Of a DNA stretch of 21,485 bases, positions 7,813 to 16,567 are shown in pieces. The notes below the pieces were generated by a model. That model saw only the letters and a list, made by a program, of their open reading frames with translations, did not search any database and was not told the origin of the DNA. A program made the translations under genes and the position numbers. Each line of letters begins with the position of its first letter. The stretch's first letter is position 1. The stretch comes from an uncultured Mycoplasmatota bacterium (GTDB lineage Bacteria; Bacillota_I; Bacilli_A; RF39; UBA660), in NCBI GenBank assembly GCA_948472605.1, contig CAOKUH010000006.1:1-21485 (forward strand), given 5' to 3'.

Positions 7813-7841
7813 AATAATAAAAGTGGGAGTTCTGCCCACTT
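7813..7841 (-). terminator. Terminator or attenuator hairpin in the rimP-nusA leader
   Basis: A perfect 7-bp stem AAGTGGG/CCCACTT (arms 7835-7841 and 7821-7827, 7-base loop) on the minus strand is followed by TTATTATT, a moderately T-rich run. It ends only a few bases before the rimP ribosome site. It may end transcripts from the protease gene upstream. Because a promoter lies just upstream of it, it would also sit inside the leader of the nusA operon. Confidence 0.65.
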
Positions 7842-7856
7842 AAATTCGTTAAAAAT

Positions 7857-7865
7857 ATTGTAACA
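7857..7865 (-). promoter_or_regulatory. Extended -10 promoter of the rimP-nusA-infB operon
   Basis: The minus strand shows TGTTACAAT: an extended TG one base before the -10 TACAAT (7857-7862). No convincing -35 is seen 16-18 bases upstream. Transcription would begin near 7850, giving a leader of about 50 bases that contains the hairpin at 7821-7841. Confidence 0.5.
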
Positions 7866-7925
7866 TAAGTTCTTTTAAAATAAAACCCCTAAATTATCTG
7901 GATGAATTTCTATTAAAATTTTATT

Positions 7926-10802
7926 TTACTTTTGTACTATTTGAGTTTTTCCCATAATATGATTTCTTATTTGAACATAATCTGTCGCATAAATATTTTT
8001 ATCATTATTAATATCTGCTGCTAGTAAATAAGGTCCTGTTAATTTACTTTTGCCCATAATATGATTTCTTACTTTAACATAATCTGTTGCATAAATATAT
8101 CCATCTCCATTAACATCACCTTTAATTACAATTGTATAAGTATATTCCTTTTGATTAAATATTAATGTAAAACGCATTCCTGTTGCAACTAGGCCTTCTT
8201 TTATTTTTTCACCTTTATTATTTAAGAATTGTTTAAGTTCTATTCTTGAATCGGTTAATATCTTTTTTTGAATAGAAGATATATTAGTATTTAGAGCAAA
8301 ACCAACAACATATTCTTGATTCTTACTTATTCCAAGAAATTCTAAAACTTCTTTTTCTGTTATAGTTCCTACTGGTGCCTCTATAGTTAGTGTGCTTATA
8401 AAACGCATCTTATTAATACCTATATTAAAATCTATATATGTATGAGTTTTACCAATTTGTAATCCTTCTATTTTATTATTTTGATAAGTTGCAATATGAG
8501 GATTTTCAATTGTTACTTGATATGTTAAATTAGCATTTGGTTCTATTACTATTGGTATTTCTAAAGTTTTAAATTGTGTTACAGATAAAGAATTATTGAT
8601 AGTAATGCTTCTAATACCTTTATCTAATGAGGAGGCATCTAAAACATTTAAGTCATGCATATTATAGCTTGCATATCCTCCTACTGCTATTCTAAATACA
8701 TCTGAATCAAAATAAACATTTTCTGGGATATTATATATTTTATCAGTAATAGCTTGAACTCCAATAAAAGCTCCTGCATTTTTATTGCCATTTACACTTC
8801 CTTGAACAAAACTATTTTTTATTATAGCATTTTTGTTTAAGCCAATCAAACCACCTACATTTTTAGGTGATGTAATTTGGGCATTTACAAAACAATTATC
8901 AATAATAGTTTGGTTGTCTACATTACCAATTAGTCCTCCAGTAGAAGCTATATCATTTACTTTAGCACCTTCATGAGTAATTTTACCATTTATAATTTGA
9001 ATGTTATATAAAGAGGTATTTTCAGCTACATTAGCAAAACCTCCTAAATAATTTTCTGAATTAGCATTTACAATAATATTTTCAATCTTAAGATTTTTCA
9101 ATTTGGTTAATGATAAATTATTGCCGAGAAAATTAAAAACTCCAGTATTTTTACTATTTATATTACGAATAGTTTTATTATTACCATCTAAATTTCCTTC
9201 AAAATCGATGCTTGGGTAGACAATATTAGTAAAATCTAAATCATTCATTAATTTATAATATTTATTAGTAGTTTTTGTTCCCATTAAGTAAAGATAGGTT
9301 TCGACATCTCTAATTAAATAAGGTTTATCTTTTGTCCCTTCACCTTCAAGTTTGGGAAAATAAACATTAAATGTAATTGAATCTGCTGTTTCATTTGTTA
9401 CTTCTATTTTTAAGCCTGAATTAGATCCATCTGAAAAAAAGATAGCTTCATTATCAAAATCTTTGTTTCCTAATACCAAATCTTTTCCATATTTAGGTCT
9501 TGTGGTATTTAAAGTAGCTTGGCTTAAATTCCCTTCCCCATTTCCTAAACCTGTTTCATTAGGGCGAAAAATATAAATATGATCACTTTTTCCTTGATTA
9601 CTACCTGAACCATTTCCTAGATATTTATTTTTTTCATTTACTCGATAAATAATAATTCCACTTTTATCTGCTGAATAAGAACTATATGTATTTAATTTTT
9701 CATGATATTCAACAATAAAATATTCATCTTTGTTTCCAGAAACTTCTATTTTTATAGCTCTTTTTTCATCTTTATCTAAATATTTAGGTTTAGTTAAAGT
9801 GATATCTTTTGTTGTTTCTTCTATTAATGGAAGTGGATTATGCCAATTAGTATTTAGATGATATTCACTTATAAAATAAGTTAAAAAGCCTTGAGGATTT
9901 GAGCCAATTGTATTACCCATAATATCATAAAATCCGACTGGTTTTGAAGAACTATTTCCATATCGATATAAATCCATGAAACCTAGCATATGACCATATT
10001 CATGAATAATTGTTCCATAAGTTCCTCTATTTAATGAGAATAACGCTGCTGATTCGGTATAATCATCCGCATATAGCAAAGTGTAGGCTGTAGCAGATTT
10101 ACCTAATATTTGATTCGTAACGCCTGTATTATCTAATTTATGTGACCATAATAAATCATTAAATTGAATAGGTGTAGGTAAATTTTTTTGACCTTCTATA
10201 ATAAAAGTTAAGGCATCCATTTTACCATCATGATTAGAATCTAATTCATCTCTAGTAATTCCACTAGAAAGAACCATATTTTCAATGTAAGAAATAGCAC
10301 TATTTACAAGTTCGGTTTCTCTAACTAAAGATTCTGTTTTATCTTTATAACCAATTTTATTATTTTCATCGTAACGTAAAAAATAACCTATTGGATGGGG
10401 ACTTGTAAAAGAAACTACTTTATCATTTTGTTTAGGAAATATTTCACTTGTTATTGATAATTGTCCATAACTTTCTCTTTCATAATACTTCTTAAAAGAG
10501 GGAACCTTTACCATTCCACTTGTGGTATCCATGTCTATTAGATTATCACTATTAAATAGTTTATAAGCATTTAATACACTTTGTTCATCATCTAAATGAT
10601 TAATTACATTTGTATCACTATCATTAAAACGGATGAAAACGACAATATTTTTAATACTTTTAGTTGTTTTTTCAGTATTCTTAGCATATGTATTTTGATT
10701 AATTTCAGTTATTATTGTTTGTTTTTCTAAGCTTTTAATTCCTATAGAAGATATTAATAAACATAAAAATAATATTAAACATATTTTAAGATGTTTTTTC
10801 AT
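7926..10802 (-). CDS. Secreted M6-type metalloprotease with C-terminal dockerin
   Basis: A 958-residue exported protein. A signal peptide (1-25) is followed by an immune-inhibitor-A-like M6 peptidase domain. It has the zinc site HEYGHMLGFMD (His267, Glu268, His271, Asp277), a YDIMG Met-turn-like segment (292-296), and a calcium-loop-like DSNHDGKMDAL just before the active region. Residues about 480-710 start with KPYLIRDVETYLYLM and contain GLUG-like repeats (GGLIGNV, VGGLIGLN, AGAFIGV), probably a beta-helical stalk. A beta module precedes two dockerin F-hand repeats (895-958) with loops DVNGDGYIYATD and DINNDKNIYATD, near-identical at DNA level 102 bases apart. The start is ATG 10802 with ACCTCT-complement site at 10810-10815. 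Its start overlaps the end of the preceding gene by 17 bases, so the two are translationally coupled. The substrate is unknown. Confidence 0.9.
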   Translation of the reverse strand: MKKHLKICLILFLCLLISSIGIKSLEKQTIITEINQNTYAKNTEKTTKSIKNIVVFIRFNDSDTNVINHLDDEQSVLNAYKLFNSDNLIDMDTTSGMVKVPSFKKYYERESYGQLSITSEIFPKQNDKVVSFTSPHPIGYFLRYDENNKIGYKDKTESLVRETELVNSAISYIENMVLSSGITRDELDSNHDGKMDALTFIIEGQKNLPTPIQFNDLLWSHKLDNTGVTNQILGKSATAYTLLYADDYTESAALFSLNRGTYGTIIHEYGHMLGFMDLYRYGNSSSKPVGFYDIMGNTIGSNPQGFLTYFISEYHLNTNWHNPLPLIEETTKDITLTKPKYLDKDEKRAIKIEVSGNKDEYFIVEYHEKLNTYSSYSADKSGIIIYRVNEKNKYLGNGSGSNQGKSDHIYIFRPNETGLGNGEGNLSQATLNTTRPKYGKDLVLGNKDFDNEAIFFSDGSNSGLKIEVTNETADSITFNVYFPKLEGEGTKDKPYLIRDVETYLYLMGTKTTNKYYKLMNDLDFTNIVYPSIDFEGNLDGNNKTIRNINSKNTGVFNFLGNNLSLTKLKNLKIENIIVNANSENYLGGFANVAENTSLYNIQIINGKITHEGAKVNDIASTGGLIGNVDNQTIIDNCFVNAQITSPKNVGGLIGLNKNAIIKNSFVQGSVNGNKNAGAFIGVQAITDKIYNIPENVYFDSDVFRIAVGGYASYNMHDLNVLDASSLDKGIRSITINNSLSVTQFKTLEIPIVIEPNANLTYQVTIENPHIATYQNNKIEGLQIGKTHTYIDFNIGINKMRFISTLTIEAPVGTITEKEVLEFLGISKNQEYVVGFALNTNISSIQKKILTDSRIELKQFLNNKGEKIKEGLVATGMRFTLIFNQKEYTYTIVIKGDVNGDGYIYATDYVKVRNHIMGKSKLTGPYLLAADINNDKNIYATDYVQIRNHIMGKTQIVQK

Positions 10803-12063
10803 GTTTACTACCTCTTTTTTCTTTTATTAAAAGCCAAGACATTATTCCAATTAGGATAATAAAAATACCATTTAATATATATGGGAATACTACTTTTTTA
10901 GTTTTTTCTTGTTCACAATAATTTAGAGAATTTGAAAATAATTGCATTGTTCCTTCTCTTTTTTCATAAATATATTCTTTTTTATTTCCTGAATCATCAA
11001 TAGCATTAATTAAACAATAATTATTATCTTTTTCTAAAACACTACATTCTATTTCTAAATCATTAATTGTAATTTTTTCTAAAGAATTATTATTTTCTTG
11101 AGAATAATCTATTATATTATAAAATTGATTATTTATTTTTAATAAAACAAATTTATTTAATAATTCATTTTTTTCTTTATCAAAAATATAAAAACTTTTT
11201 TCTTTTTCTTCATTTTGTCCATAAATAAGAATTATTTCGCCTTTTTTAAAGGTAGTTATTTCTTTATCATTAAATGTTAAGTTTTCTTTAGTAAAACCTT
11301 CGGGTATAGTTATATTTTTTAAATTTTTGACAATTCCTATTTCTTTATTTTTATAATTCATAAATATGTCTGGTTCTTCTAAAACGTAGGCATGAATAAT
11401 ATAAGTTTTTTTATTTCCATTTTCTGCTGTTACAATTATTTTAATATCATTATTTCCTGGTTCTAGTTTTTTTGTTCCAAGCCCTTCTATTTTAGCTTTA
11501 TTATCGGTGGCTTGACCATCAATTTTAATTTCTTTGGTATCGCTTGGTAAATCTAGAGAATATTCTAATTTAGAACTTTGAAAGCTAGGTGATAGTGTTC
11601 CTTTATCTACTTTAAGAGAAGCCAAATCATTGTTATCTGATTTTTTAGGTGTATTATTTCCTGGGTTTGGTTTATTAGAATTTGTATTTGTATTTGAGTT
11701 TGAATTAGATGATGATGAAATATTTATAGTTACACTTCTTTGTCCTGGATTATATATATTTGCATCACTATCTGAAAACCCAACCTCAGGGGTTGCTACA
11801 ACTACAACAGATCCACTGGCTCCTGCTGTTACAGATACATTTACATAGTTTTGTTCTACCCAAACACTTGATGTTGATAACTTCCCGTTGGTTACTGATA
11901 AGTTTACTCTTCCAATTGCATCTCCACCTACTTTGATGGTAAAAGTTTGTCCTGGAGAAACTTGTTTTGTTGTAGAGCTTAAGCTAAATGAAGCTGCCAA
12001 AACTAATTTGAAAGGGATAAACATTAAAAATAAACTAAAAAGTACCAATTTTAACTTTTTCAT
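10786..12063 (-). CDS. Membrane-anchored cohesin-like/cadherin-like surface protein
   Basis: A 425-residue surface protein. A signal peptide (1-24, ending near LVLAA) leads into a beta-rich N-terminal module (about 25-115: FSLSSTTKQVSPGQTFTIKV... SVWVEQNYVNVSVTAG) resembling cohesin-like modules. After a Ser/Asn/Pro linker (about 116-145) comes a cadherin-like beta-sandwich domain (about 146-228: DLASLKVDKGTLSPSF, LEYSLDLP, KTYIIHAYV). An unassigned part of about 160 residues is followed by a C-terminal membrane helix (391-413) and a basic tail; there is no LPXTG. The start is ATG 12063, with AAGGAG 11 bases upstream; a GTG at 12075 overlaps that site. Its 3' end overlaps the dockerin protease gene, suggesting a scaffold-enzyme pair. 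The cohesin-like call is tentative, the cadherin-like one firmer. Confidence 0.8.
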   Translation of the reverse strand: MKKLKLVLFSLFLMFIPFKLVLAASFSLSSTTKQVSPGQTFTIKVGGDAIGRVNLSVTNGKLSTSSVWVEQNYVNVSVTAGASGSVVVVATPEVGFSDSDANIYNPGQRSVTINISSSSNSNSNTNTNSNKPNPGNNTPKKSDNNDLASLKVDKGTLSPSFQSSKLEYSLDLPSDTKEIKIDGQATDNKAKIEGLGTKKLEPGNNDIKIIVTAENGNKKTYIIHAYVLEEPDIFMNYKNKEIGIVKNLKNITIPEGFTKENLTFNDKEITTFKKGEIILIYGQNEEKEKSFYIFDKEKNELLNKFVLLKINNQFYNIIDYSQENNNSLEKITINDLEIECSVLEKDNNYCLINAIDDSGNKKEYIYEKREGTMQLFSNSLNYCEQEKTKKVVFPYILNGIFIILIGIMSWLLIKEKRGSKHEKTS

Positions 12064-12089
12064 AATAAAAAACACTCCTTTTGTGGCCT

Positions 12090-12118
12090 ATTGTATCAGA
12101 TTATTAAGATCTAGTCTA
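12090..12118 (-). promoter_or_regulatory. Promoter of the surface scaffold/protease operon
   Basis: TAGACT (-35, 12113-12118), a 17-base spacer and an extended -10 TGATACAAT (TACAAT at 12090-12095) on the minus strand. A CTAGT-10-ACTAG inverted repeat (12111-12130) overlaps the -35 and could be an operator. Confidence 0.7.
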
Positions 12119-12147
12119 TATGTATACTAGAATTAGTAAAATGTGAC

Positions 12148-12185
12148 AAAAAAAAAGATTGTAATAATTTTTTCTTATTACAATC
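12148..12185 (-). terminator. Strong intrinsic terminator of the fibre-locus transcript
   Basis: A perfect 11-bp stem (GATTGTAATAA/TTATTACAATC, arms 12175-12185 and 12157-12167) with a 7-base loop is followed on the minus strand by nine Ts. It lies about 185 bases after the stop of the 968-residue protein, leaving a long untranslated tail. Confidence 0.92.
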
Positions 12186-12370
12186 CTTATACTTGAAATT
12201 ACTTTCTAGAAATGTATAAATTTTGAGTTTCAGCATTTCTTTTTTTGTGTTAATTTGAGATTCTCTTTTACTATAGTAAATTAACATATTTACTTTAAAA
12301 TTTTTATTGACCGGTATTTAAAATAAATTTAAGAATTTATTACCGGAACTCAAATCACAGCATGTAATAT
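12186..12370 (-). other. Non-coding region with nested inverted repeats, possible structured RNA
   Basis: With the terminator and promoter either side, this is part of a 307-base stretch without a gene. Read on the minus strand, TTTGAGTT (12347-12354) can pair with AACTCAAA (12222-12229). Inside this, CCGGTA/TACCGG (12341-12346, 12311-12316) abuts the first helix and continues into ATAAATT/AATTTAT with a 6-base bulge. GTTAATTT/AAATTAAC (12278-12285, 12249-12256) forms a second arm. The result is a possible three-way junction upstream of the terminator. Could be a 3' UTR element, a small RNA, or chance in AT-rich DNA; only the CCGG pair stands out in composition. Confidence 0.4.
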
Positions 12371-15277
12371 TTATGATAAATTTACATCTGTATTTATTTC
12401 ACTTATACTTTCTATCCCATTCAAAGTAACACTTGGAGTCGTATCATTTTCTACTTCGATATTTGGAGCATCTTCTAAAGCTCCATTTCCAGTAGTTAAA
12501 TCATTTACTTCTGTATCATCAGAAGATATTTTTTCATCACCTGTATTTATTGTGTCATCTTCCATTAAATTAGAATCTGTATCATCAACCAATGACCCCT
12601 CAGGATCTATATCATTTAAAGTAACATCATTACTTTCAGTGATATCAATACTTTCGAAATCAACATTTTCTTCTTTAATTTCCAATTCTTGTTCGCTATT
12701 TAAAGTTTCTTCTTGGTGGATAGCATATGTACTTGTTTCTTTTTCAACAGTTACATAAGCTTGTGTTCCATCGTTAGTAACTTTAACCAATAAATTATAA
12801 CCTTTTACGTCATCGTAAACTATAAACTCTCCACTCTTATATCCAATAACAGCTTGAGCAACTTCATGGTTATAGGCACGTATTTTAGCAATAGTATTTG
12901 AAGATATTATATCCTTACCATTTGCTCCATAAATTAAATTTAATCCTTTTTCTAACATTGGCAGCATTTCAGTTGGATAACCATTAGTTATCTTCAATTC
13001 TCCACTAACTTTAATTTCAGCATAATCTAATATGCCATCGAAGAACAATACTCCATTATTATAAAGCATTCCATCAACAACTTGTCCATTTAGAACAATA
13101 ACTCCATTTGTTCCGTCTATATTAGAAATTTCACCATTACTTAAAATGTATCCTAATCCATTTGTTTTACTTGGATCAAATGAATAAACATAATCTATAA
13201 TTAATTCTTTTTCTTCCTTAGATAATCCATTTAAATATTTATAATTATCTAGATAATATTCGAATGCTTCGTCGATTGCATCTTTATCTGTAGTTGTGAA
13301 GAACATAAAAGTACGACTTATATTTCCTAATTTTTTATTTCTTATATATCCGATTAAGTTTTCTAAATCAAATTGATATATATTTTTACCAAAAACTGTT
13401 GTTTTACTAATTTTTATTCCTTTTAATCCATTATCTGCATTTAAAATGCTATCTAAATCTGGATAATATTCGGTAATATATTTAATTATATCATTATAAT
13501 ATGCTTGATAGTTATAGAATTCATTTCCTTCGCCATCATATTTACCGACAATATTTTCTAACCATACTTCTTTAAATATACTATATATATTTCTATCGGT
13601 TATATTGTATTTATTTTCTAATTCATCATATAATTCATCATTTAAATAATATTCTGGTATTATTAATTTATTTGGTGTCCAAGATAATTCTGGCATTTTA
13701 GAAACTTCTACATAAGTATAGTTTCCATCTGATTTAACTTCAACTGATAAGTATCCACTGATACTATCGTAAATCATAAATGCTTCGCTATATGGACTAT
13801 TTCCACCATCATTTGTATTATTTTTTAAAACTGCTTCTCTAATAGGACTTCCTACATCAGTAATACTCTTAATTGTATCTTCTGATAAAATATTTTTATA
13901 AGCATTAGCTAAACCATATTCATAGGTTGCTAACATATCTGTTTTAGATTTAAATGATATTCTTATTTGCTTTGTTTTATTAATATATGCATAATCTAAA
14001 ATATCATCTAAGAATAATCTTCCATTATTATAAAGCATTCCACCTACAACTTGTCCATCTAGGACAATAACTCCATTTTTTCCATTTAAAGTAGTACTTG
14101 TTCCATTACTTATAATGTATCCTACTCCATTTGTTTTATTTGGATCAAATGTATAAACATAATCTAAAATCATTTCTTTTTCTTCGCTAGATAATCCATT
14201 TAAATATGTATAATTATCTAAATAATATTTGAATGCTTCATCTATTACATTAATATCCTTTGTTGAGAAGTACATATATTCGGCTTTGCTTGTATTTTGA
14301 CTTGCCGTTCTAGCATATCCAATTAAATTCTCTTTTACAGTAAATTCATGTATAACGCCTTTATCGGTTTGTGTATGACTAACATCTAAACCTGGCATAC
14401 TTACTACTGATTCTATATTAGTATAATTTTTTGTTACATAATTTAATACTTGATATCCATAACTATTTCCACTTGCTATAAATTCTGCCCAAATTTTATA
14501 AATGTCATCTATAGTTTTTATCCTGTAATAATTAAAATCACTTGGAAGATAACTTGTTAATTTAGGCTCTACAGGTATACTATTTAAATTTAACTTAACG
14601 TTATAAAAGAATTCTTCAGATAAATAACCTGGTAGAGTTAAAGTTGTATTTGTCCAATTTAACTCTTCTATACCTTCAGCAATTTTTGGATATTTTTTAT
14701 AATAATTTTCTAAATCATCTGTATATGATCCACTAATATAATCTTTTTCTTCATTATTTACTTTTTCTATAATATTAACTGACACATTTATTTGTTTTTT
14801 AGGTGTCGCATCTTTTGTGATTTTATCTACATCACATTTAAGAATTACTGTATTAGTAGTTGCATCTTTATCAAATCCAGCATTATATTTTATAGTTTTA
14901 TTAGCTAGAGAATATTCTGATGCATTTGTTTCTATTTTAACAACTGAACATGCATTTGATGGTTCAATATTTATTAAATACTCATCTATACCACTAGTAG
15001 TGATATTTTGATTCTTTTCAAATTCAAATTTGAAATAAGCTGTTTTATCGTCTGATGAATAATCTGGATCAATTGTATCTTTTGATCCTAACAACAACAA
15101 TTCTAAGTCACTTTGATAATACAAAGTTGCACCATATGTTAATACTTCAGGCTCCGCGTGTATGTACTTTGACCGCGAACCGGGATAGACAGCTAAGTTT
15201 ATAACACTCAAAATCAAAATTATATACAAAATAACTAGGTTGACTTTTCGATTATACCTTAGCCTTCCAAACTTCAC
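12371..15277 (-). CDS. Large exported protein with internal duplication and acidic tail
   Basis: A 968-residue protein I do not recognise. A basic start and membrane segment (about 13-31) are followed by PGSRSKYIHAE, which resembles the aromatic motif after SipW-type signals elsewhere in this locus. Residues about 35-200 look like a beta-sandwich. Two tandem copies of about 325 residues follow (about 203-528 and 529-848); their best-matching part reads YLNGLSxEEKExIxDYVYxFDP, NGVIVLxGQVVxGMLYNNG. The last 120 residues are an acidic Asp/Glu/Asn/Ser/Thr-rich tail with no anchor or sorting signal. The start is GTG 15277 with AAGGAGGTG at 15286-15294, 8 bases upstream. It is the last gene of the fibre cluster. 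A fibre-tip, adhesin or substrate-binding role is possible but unproven. Confidence 0.75.
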   Translation of the reverse strand: MKFGRLRYNRKVNLVILYIILILSVINLAVYPGSRSKYIHAEPEVLTYGATLYYQSDLELLLLGSKDTIDPDYSSDDKTAYFKFEFEKNQNITTSGIDEYLINIEPSNACSVVKIETNASEYSLANKTIKYNAGFDKDATTNTVILKCDVDKITKDATPKKQINVSVNIIEKVNNEEKDYISGSYTDDLENYYKKYPKIAEGIEELNWTNTTLTLPGYLSEEFFYNVKLNLNSIPVEPKLTSYLPSDFNYYRIKTIDDIYKIWAEFIASGNSYGYQVLNYVTKNYTNIESVVSMPGLDVSHTQTDKGVIHEFTVKENLIGYARTASQNTSKAEYMYFSTKDINVIDEAFKYYLDNYTYLNGLSSEEKEMILDYVYTFDPNKTNGVGYIISNGTSTTLNGKNGVIVLDGQVVGGMLYNNGRLFLDDILDYAYINKTKQIRISFKSKTDMLATYEYGLANAYKNILSEDTIKSITDVGSPIREAVLKNNTNDGGNSPYSEAFMIYDSISGYLSVEVKSDGNYTYVEVSKMPELSWTPNKLIIPEYYLNDELYDELENKYNITDRNIYSIFKEVWLENIVGKYDGEGNEFYNYQAYYNDIIKYITEYYPDLDSILNADNGLKGIKISKTTVFGKNIYQFDLENLIGYIRNKKLGNISRTFMFFTTTDKDAIDEAFEYYLDNYKYLNGLSKEEKELIIDYVYSFDPSKTNGLGYILSNGEISNIDGTNGVIVLNGQVVDGMLYNNGVLFFDGILDYAEIKVSGELKITNGYPTEMLPMLEKGLNLIYGANGKDIISSNTIAKIRAYNHEVAQAVIGYKSGEFIVYDDVKGYNLLVKVTNDGTQAYVTVEKETSTYAIHQEETLNSEQELEIKEENVDFESIDITESNDVTLNDIDPEGSLVDDTDSNLMEDDTINTGDEKISSDDTEVNDLTTGNGALEDAPNIEVENDTTPSVTLNGIESISEINTDVNLS
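12734..14671 (-). repeat. Tandem duplication inside the 968-residue protein gene
   Basis: Two in-frame copies of about 970 bases lie head to tail. The segment at 13021-13260 matches that at 13990-14230 most closely at the DNA level (for example GATAATCCATTTAAATA complement at 13221 and 14190, a 969-base offset). The ends of each copy are more diverged, which indicates an older duplication with selection on the central part. Confidence 0.8.
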
Positions 15278-15315
15278 ATTTACCTCACCTCCTTTACTAG
15301 GTTAATAGGCTTTTA

Positions 15316-15927
15316 TTAATTCTTTTGGGTTGCTACATAATCTATTTTTAAGATATCGTTGTATTTAAATGAGTTAATATTTTCAGGAACATTTCCTTTA
15401 TATTTTAGAATTGCACGATATCCTTTCTTCTTACCTGCATTAACTGCAATATTAGATTCTACTCTAAAGGCAATTGAATAATCAGATAATAGTGTTCTAT
15501 TTACTGTTAAAGTTTTACCAATAATTCCATTTAAATCAACAATTTTGTCATTTACAACAACATCATCAAAATTTTCTATTTCTTCTACTCTAACAAGTTC
15601 AAAATCTTTATTTAATTTTAGTGTTATCATTTCTTTAGCAGCAACTTCAACTTCTTTAGTATCAATAGCAAAATAATAAGCTAACAAATCAGTTGACCAA
15701 TAAGAATCTTGATTACAAACTTCTCCAGTTATAGCATCACGACATTCTAATTCTTTAATATTAATATTAAATTTAGCTGTTTGTTTATTATTACTTTCAC
15801 CTTGATATTTTGTGATATATCTAGAATAAGTTATTACAGTCGTAAGAAGCATCATTACTCCTACATATGCTAATAACCATTTAGATAAATTTTTGCGAAA
15901 TTTCTTACTCTGTAATAATCCTTTCAT
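15316..15927 (-). CDS. Small TasA-like SipW-type exported protein
   Basis: A 203-residue protein with a positively charged N-terminus (LQSKKFRKNLSKW), one hydrophobic segment (about 17-33) and then TYSRYITKYQGESNNKQTAKFNI. This is the aromatic-basic pattern of SipW-dependent signal peptides followed by the first strand of the TasA-like fold. The rest is beta-rich with no second membrane helix; Cys62 and Cys71 could form a disulfide. It lacks the APGTxG, WxW and DTxLG motifs of the two clear TasA paralogues, so it is a distant or accessory member. The start is ATG 15927 with AGGTGA upstream. It lies 32 bases after a SipW-type peptidase and 38 before the 968-residue gene, implying one operon and processing by that enzyme. 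Confidence 0.72.
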   Translation of the reverse strand: MKGLLQSKKFRKNLSKWLLAYVGVMMLLTTVITYSRYITKYQGESNNKQTAKFNINIKELECRDAITGEVCNQDSYWSTDLLAYYFAIDTKEVEVAAKEMITLKLNKDFELVRVEEIENFDDVVVNDKIVDLNGIIGKTLTVNRTLLSDYSIAFRVESNIAVNAGKKKGYRAILKYKGNVPENINSFKYNDILKIDYVATQKN

Positions 15928-15959
15928 ATTTGTTCACCTATTTCCTTCTTCCTTAGGTA

Positions 15960-16553
15960 TCACCTAATCCCCTTTTTTTTCTCCATCTTTTTTTTATATT
16001 TTATAAATTTTTTATAATCTTTAAATTCTTGTAAGTCTAACTCTTCCTGAGTAATAATGGGATTCCCATTTTTATCAGTACTTACTAAATAACAAAATAA
16101 TAAACCAATTACTAAAAACATAATCATTACAAATGGACTTTTGAAGGCTGATAATAGTTTGCCTACTCCAGATATTTTAAAAATATACTTACCAACTAAT
16201 TTATCAGTTTTAGTTGGTTCATCTAAAGTATTGTTATTATCTCCTTTCGTTATCATTTCCTTGCCATTTATTGAAATTATTCTGTGAGTAACAAACGCGT
16301 TATCAACATCATAAAATGTTACAATATCATTTTCTTGATAATTATTCTCTTTCGTATCAATTACGATTAAGTCTCCAACATGGATAGTTGGTTCCATAGA
16401 ACCTGATACTACTTCTAAAATGGCAAATCCACCAAATGTTGCTAAATCTTTATTTAAAATTTTAATACTTACGAAGTTATAAACATTAAATATTAGCAAG
16501 AAACAAAGAACTACAGTAACAATTATAATTAATAATTTCTTTACTATTTTCAT
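15960..16553 (-). CDS. sipW: SipW-type signal peptidase I (Ser/His type), short
   Basis: A 197-residue S26B signal peptidase. The N-terminal membrane segment (about 6-28) is followed by the nucleophile motif SGSMEPTI (Ser52) and VTHRII, where His90 stands in place of the Lys of LepB. KGDNNN (103-108) is the third signature. A second membrane helix (about 139-157) and a charged, Lys-rich cytoplasmic tail follow, with EFKDYKK at 176-182. Such enzymes in Bacillus process TasA and TapA. It is flanked by two exported substrates, with 14 bases separating it from the preceding gene. The start is ATG 16553; the ribosome site AAGGGGT is weaker than others here. It is a paralogue of the longer SipW at 19913-21130. 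Confidence 0.93.
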   Translation of the reverse strand: MKIVKKLLIIIVTVVLCFLLIFNVYNFVSIKILNKDLATFGGFAILEVVSGSMEPTIHVGDLIVIDTKENNYQENDIVTFYDVDNAFVTHRIISINGKEMITKGDNNNTLDEPTKTDKLVGKYIFKISGVGKLLSAFKSPFVMIMFLVIGLLFCYLVSTDKNGNPIITQEELDLQEFKDYKKFIKYKKKMEKKKGIR

Positions 16554-16567
16554 TTTAGAGACCCCTT

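Noticed and set aside
12311..12346. CCGG-bounded hairpin as the terminator of the 968-residue gene
   Set aside because: No T-run follows on the minus strand, and a much better terminator lies at 12148-12185.
15953..15967. TTAGGT/ACCTAA hairpin between the short SipW gene and the next gene
   Set aside because: Only 6 bp with a 3-base loop, overlapping the stop codon and lacking a T-run; indistinguishable from chance.
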